Shown: one piece after another, positions 60,312 through 64,000 of the stretch
Numbering within the stretch: the first letter of the stretch is position 1
How the letters are laid out: every line of letters starts with the position of its first letter
Assembly: GCF_011074885.1 (NCBI RefSeq)
Contig: NC_054688.1
Location: forward strand, 868,001-932,000
DNA length: 64,000 nucleotides
DNA from: Brettanomyces bruxellensis
Taxonomy: Eukaryota; Ascomycota; Pichiomycetes; Pichiales; Pichiaceae
Reading direction: 5' to 3'
Notes under the pieces: generated by a model
What the model was told of the DNA's origin: nothing
The model's input: the letters and a program-made list of their open reading frames with translations, nothing else
Database searches by the model: none
Translations under genes and position numbers: made by a program

Positions 60312-61547
60312 ATGTCTTCCACACTTCCTTCAGTTTCTGTTGAAACTGCCGTTACAATTCCGATTGCAACAATTACATCAGTTTATGCTTCAGCTTCAAG
60401 TTACTACTATTCATCTCTTCTACCGGTGATGAAAACTGAAACAAATTTGGATGCAAATGTAAGTTATTCAAATATTGGTGATGAGCTCCAGGCTACTATG
60501 TCATACTATTCGTTACTTGAAGTTCAGGCAACAGCGACAGACCCCCAAGTTATAGTTTCTGTTGCTGCTGAGGCTGCCACAGCTTCAGAGGTTATGAATG
60601 AAATATATAAATCCAATACCATGTATGAAGGAAACCGGCCTTCTTTGGGAGGAAATTTAGCATTAGCAATCGTTTTTGGCTTCATGTTGGTCTTACAGGC
60701 TGTATTTGGTATTATGACCAAGCAGTGGTGGTTCTTTGTTACATATATGTGTGGTATTTTCCTAGAAGTTTTAGGTTATTCGTCCCGCGTCTGGTCGCAT
60801 TATAACCTTAACAATTTTGATGCCTATGTTATGCAATTTGTTTGTATTACACTTGCTCCCTGCTTCCTTATGGCTGGAATTTACTTTATTTTAGCCCAGC
60901 TGACTGTTGTAATGGGGCAGGCATTTTCAATCCTACGTCCTATGCAATACTCGTTGATATTTATCATCTGCGATCTTATATCAATTGTTCTTCAGGCAGC
61001 GGGAGGTGCTATGGCGGCTATAGAATTATCAGATCATAAATCAACCAGAGTTGGATCCAATGTAATGGTGATTGGCCTCGCATATCAGGTCTTTACAATG
61101 GCTCTGTTCCTAATTTTATGGTTCATTTTTTGTTACAGATGTTATATTTCAAAAAAACGATATGGTTCCAGGATCTTTTCCAAGGAATTTGAGCACGTCC
61201 GCCAAAGAAAGATGTTTGTCCCATTGTTTTATTCTGTGACAGTCTCAGTTATTTTGATTTTTATTAGGTCGATCTACCGTTTGATTGAAATGGTTGAGGG
61301 ATTCAGTAGTGATATGGCAAATAATGAAACCATGTTTATGTTTTTTGAGGCGTTAATGGTTTCACTTGCTACTCTCTTGATGACCATCTTCCATCCCGGG
61401 TTTTCCTATGGAAGAAAAGCATACATACCAGTGGAAATGAATATTCGAAAGAGTTTGACTCTGAAAAGCGAACATTTCCGCAATGTTGCAAGAGATAAAA
61501 AACTGGAAGTTGACTGCGAAACCTTCAATGATGATTCCAGCGAGTGA
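60312..61547 (+). CDS. RSB1: RTA1-family seven-TM protein, Rsb1-like
   Basis: A 411-residue membrane protein from ATG 60312; the GTG upstream is ignored. After a Ser/Thr-rich glycosylatable N-terminus of about 110 residues, seven hydrophobic segments follow, starting at LGGNLALAIVFGFMLVLQAVFGI. Family signs: LEVLGYSSRVWSHYN, LAPCFLMAGIYFILAQL and DLISIVLQAAGGAMAA, in the positions where RTA1 proteins have GYxxR, LAPxxxAAxxYM and DxxSxxxQxxGGG. Then comes RSIYRLIEMVEGF with the conserved R..YR..E. Rsb1 exports or translocates sphingoid long-chain bases and its relatives give azole or 7-aminocholesterol resistance. Which member this is cannot be said. STRE-like elements lie upstream. Confidence 0.85.
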   Translation: MSSTLPSVSVETAVTIPIATITSVYASASSYYYSSLLPVMKTETNLDANVSYSNIGDELQATMSYYSLLEVQATATDPQVIVSVAAEAATASEVMNEIYKSNTMYEGNRPSLGGNLALAIVFGFMLVLQAVFGIMTKQWWFFVTYMCGIFLEVLGYSSRVWSHYNLNNFDAYVMQFVCITLAPCFLMAGIYFILAQLTVVMGQAFSILRPMQYSLIFIICDLISIVLQAAGGAMAAIELSDHKSTRVGSNVMVIGLAYQVFTMALFLILWFIFCYRCYISKKRYGSRIFSKEFEHVRQRKMFVPLFYSVTVSVILIFIRSIYRLIEMVEGFSSDMANNETMFMFFEALMVSLATLLMTIFHPGFSYGRKAYIPVEMNIRKSLTLKSEHFRNVARDKKLEVDCETFNDDSSE

Positions 61548-62537
61548 CTGTTGTTTAAACGGGGTTTTCGCTTTCATTTCTATGATCGCGTTTTCTAACG
61601 ACTTAATGTCATATCTCTTACATCCCTATATTATGCTTTTTTCCTGCTTTCTGGTATCCTATTCCATTTTTCATTTACTTTTCTTACATGCATTTTTACA
61701 TTTGCATACGTTAGATTATATGCATTTGTTATTTTTTGGCCCGAACGGTTGGGGTCTATTGAGCCATTTCTCTGCTTCTTCTTTATTCTCTGGATCATTT
61801 TTTAGTTCATGTGAAAAACTATTCAAAGTTATACTATTCTAATATCGTATTTTTTTGTATTCGTTTTCAACGTGCTATTTTTCAAAGTCATCGTATACCC
61901 GTTACGTTTCCAATCGATACTTATTTAAGTCGCAATGATGATCCTTTAGCACCCCTGTACGGAAATTTCCATAGTCTTGCCACTCCCATTGGTGATTTCT
62001 TTTAGAATTTGGCATATTAATACTTGAGTATATCCATTTTCTCCTGATTTTGGAAGGCATTTTTTATTGTTCAATAATTATAGATTGATTTTTGCTTAGC
62101 TATATTTTAATCCTTAATCACAAGGTAAATAAGATTTTGCTTTATCGCCCATAACAATCGTGCAAAAATGTTTTGGGTGGAAAAAAAAAAAAAGTAATAA
62201 TAATGTACAAACCGTGTATCAGGGATGGAAATGTATATACCGCTAACAGCGCATCCTCGTTAAAAAGTACAAGATCTAGTTTTCTTTCTAAGGTGATAAC
62301 TTTTAGTCATCAGTAGGGTATTTGCTTGTGACCAAATCGTTTCGTTATTTAATCATATAATATTTTTTTTCTTCTAGCTCATTCACATACTTTGTTCAAA
62401 TTGGTTCTTCGACATAAACTTAAACTTTTGGGGTTGGCTTAACATTCCCCTACTTGATCATATTCTTTCGTTTTTACACATACAGTTATTGTTCTTTGCA
62501 GGATCTTGCATTTGAACTCCAACATACGGAAAGCTTA
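61548..62537. other. Intergenic, MKK promoter region
   Basis: About 1 kb, T-rich; A-run at 62181-62193. Open frames at 61483-62005 have no known content. The frame of MKK extends upstream from a TTG at 62454, but this stretch is not conserved. Confidence 0.4.
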
Positions 62538-63965
62538 ATGGTAACAATATCTGTGACACCACCAATTTTATCTTCGACCGGAAGTTTGAAAGGATCTGCA
62601 AAAATGGAGGACGAAAACCGGAGCACTGCATTTCAAAGCTCCGTTCCAGAGTTGTGTCCCGTTCCGTTACCCAAAAATTTTAAAAATAAAAGAATACGTG
62701 GAGGAATGCCACTCCTCTCCGCAAATGTCATCAACCATAACAGTCATTCCAAGAAATTGTCTAGTCCTAGAAGTCCAACATCGTTAAGGCTTAATGTTCT
62801 TGATCCTTTGGGAAAGAAAATGAATTCGAAGGACGAAAAATACCAAGAGTTTAATTCGCAACCTCTCCTTCTTCCAAATGCTCCTAAGACGGATTCATTT
62901 GAAGCTTCAGAAGCTGGCCTTTCAGAAGCGATTGTGGTAGACCTGGATATATCAAAAGCTGATACTTCTCCTACATTAATCAAAAACTTTGAGACGAAGT
63001 TGAAATTATCCGATAAGTATGAAAGTCAAGTTCTTCTGGATAAAGATATAAGTGAGTTTTCTGGTGCAGAGTGGAAAGTTATAGCAGAAGCAGGCAAATT
63101 GGACACACTAGAAGTGTTGGGTGAAGGCAATGGCGGGTCTGTGAAGAAGTGCAGACTTGGAAATTCTAAGAGCCAGATTTTTGCACTCAAAACGATAACC
63201 ACGGATCCTTCTCCTGAATTTCAAAAGCAGATTGTGAGAGAACTAAACTATAACAGACGCTTTAAAAGTCCGTATATTGTGAAATATTACGGTGCGTTCC
63301 TGAATGAACAGGATGCATCCATATGTATATGCATGGAGTATATGGGTGGCCGGTCATTGGATGCGATATATAAAACCTTTAAGAAAAGGGATGGGAGAAT
63401 AGGTGAAAAGCCATTGGGAAAGGTTGCTGAAGGTGTCCTCAAAGGCCTTTCTTATTTAAACCAGCAAAAAATTATGCATAGGGACATTAAACCTCAAAAT
63501 ATTCTTTTAGATGTTCATGGAAATGTGAAACTGTGCGATTTTGGTGTTTCCGGAGAAGTTGTTAATTCGTTAGCCACTACTTTTACGGGCACTTCTTTTT
63601 ATATGGCACCAGAAAGGATAAGAAATGAACCCTACACAATTAGTTGTGATGTTTGGTCTTTGGGTCTCACACTGTTGGAAGGTGCTATGGGTAATTTTCC
63701 TTTCACTGCTCAAAGTTCAAACTTAGAAATCTCCCCAATTGATTTACTTTTAATCATTTTAGAATTTCAACCCAATCTGCAAGATGAACCAGAAGAAGGA
63801 ATCCATTGGTCAACCAGTTTCAAAGACTTTATAAAGGTATGCTTAACAAAAGAAGGGCGTAAGAGACCTTCACCTCGTCAAATGCTTGAGCATCCTTGGA
63901 TAAGAGGACAAATGCGCAAAAAAGTGAAAATGGAGAAACTTGTGGAGTATTGTTGGGGAACTTAG
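62538..63965 (+). CDS. MKK1: MAP kinase kinase of the cell-wall integrity pathway (Mkk1/2)
   Basis: From ATG 62538 it has 475 residues. Mkk1/2 phosphorylate the MAPK Slt2/Mpk1 in the Pkc1-Bck1 cascade after wall stress. The N-terminal half is disordered and has basic docking-like residues (KNFKNKRIRGGMPLLS). Kinase domain: LGEGNGGSVKKC (about 193), ALKTI with the Lys near 218, EYMGGRSLDAIYK, HRDIKPQNILL (about 314), DFGVSGEVVNSLATTFTGTSFYMAPER with the activation Ser/Thr residues, and HPWIRGQMRKKVKMEKLVEYCW at the end, as in S. cerevisiae Mkk1. The last residues nearly reach the window edge and the stop is inside. One gene; S. cerevisiae has two. Confidence 0.95.
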   Translation: MVTISVTPPILSSTGSLKGSAKMEDENRSTAFQSSVPELCPVPLPKNFKNKRIRGGMPLLSANVINHNSHSKKLSSPRSPTSLRLNVLDPLGKKMNSKDEKYQEFNSQPLLLPNAPKTDSFEASEAGLSEAIVVDLDISKADTSPTLIKNFETKLKLSDKYESQVLLDKDISEFSGAEWKVIAEAGKLDTLEVLGEGNGGSVKKCRLGNSKSQIFALKTITTDPSPEFQKQIVRELNYNRRFKSPYIVKYYGAFLNEQDASICICMEYMGGRSLDAIYKTFKKRDGRIGEKPLGKVAEGVLKGLSYLNQQKIMHRDIKPQNILLDVHGNVKLCDFGVSGEVVNSLATTFTGTSFYMAPERIRNEPYTISCDVWSLGLTLLEGAMGNFPFTAQSSNLEISPIDLLLIILEFQPNLQDEPEEGIHWSTSFKDFIKVCLTKEGRKRPSPRQMLEHPWIRGQMRKKVKMEKLVEYCWGT

Positions 63966-64000
63966 TTAATATGAATATTGTTGGATGCGTATAACAGTGA

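Overview
This window is nuclear DNA of a budding yeast (Saccharomycotina). It holds compact, mostly intronless genes whose closest recognisable relatives are Saccharomyces cerevisiae proteins. The few introns have yeast-type signals: GTATGT, GTAAGT or GTACGT donors and TACTAAC-type branch points. A Ty3/gypsy LTR retrotransposon sits beside a tRNA gene. CTG codons fall at positions where the S. cerevisiae relatives have leucine (NAP1 40858-40860, RFC1 57307-57309), which argues against a CUG-Ser species. A non-CTG-clade yeast such as the Pichiaceae is my guess; the sequence does not settle the species.

Layout. 1-12 kb: COQ5 (partial, minus strand), an unrecognised secreted protein, MCH1, a Rod1/Rog3-type arrestin, PMI40 and AMN1 (minus). 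13-24.6 kb: the tandem YPT1 > SND2 > ACT1, then POM33/PER33, UBP8 (one intron) and PLP2 (minus). The YPT1 > ACT1 order is also found in S. cerevisiae. ACT1 here is split by two introns of about 0.5 kb around a 14-nt internal exon. 24.6-33.1 kb: an AT-rich gap with an old LTR fragment, then a complete 6,525-bp Ty3/gypsy element. Its 590-bp LTRs are apparently identical, its 5-bp target duplication is TACTG, and its 3' LTR ends 12 bp before an intronless tRNA-Pro(UGG). Gag and Pol overlap in a -1 arrangement at a T TTA AAT slippery site followed by a potential stem-loop. 33.5-44.1 kb: TIF34, a SERF-type small protein (minus), APM4 (AP-2 mu, interrupted by an apparent single-base frameshift), an unrecognised probably mitochondrial protein, NAP1 and MAM3. 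45.3-54.1 kb: a SAT4/HAL5-family kinase, then four minus-strand genes (PRS5-like, TRS23, a UIP5-like L-type lectin, a VHS1/SKS1-like kinase with a polyglutamine tail). 56.7-64 kb: RFC1 (85-nt intron, MluI box upstream), an RTA1/RSB1-family membrane protein and an MKK1/2-type MAP kinase kinase.

There are no operons; each gene should have its own promoter. Functional themes that recur are membrane traffic (YPT1, TRS23, APM4, arrestin, lectin), kinase signalling (SAT4-like, VHS1-like, MKK) and chromatin or replication (UBP8, NAP1, RFC1). The points most worth checking are the ACT1 microexon, the -1 frameshift site of the retroelement, two generations of LTR insertion upstream of one tRNA gene, the APM4 frameshift, and the two proteins I could not identify.
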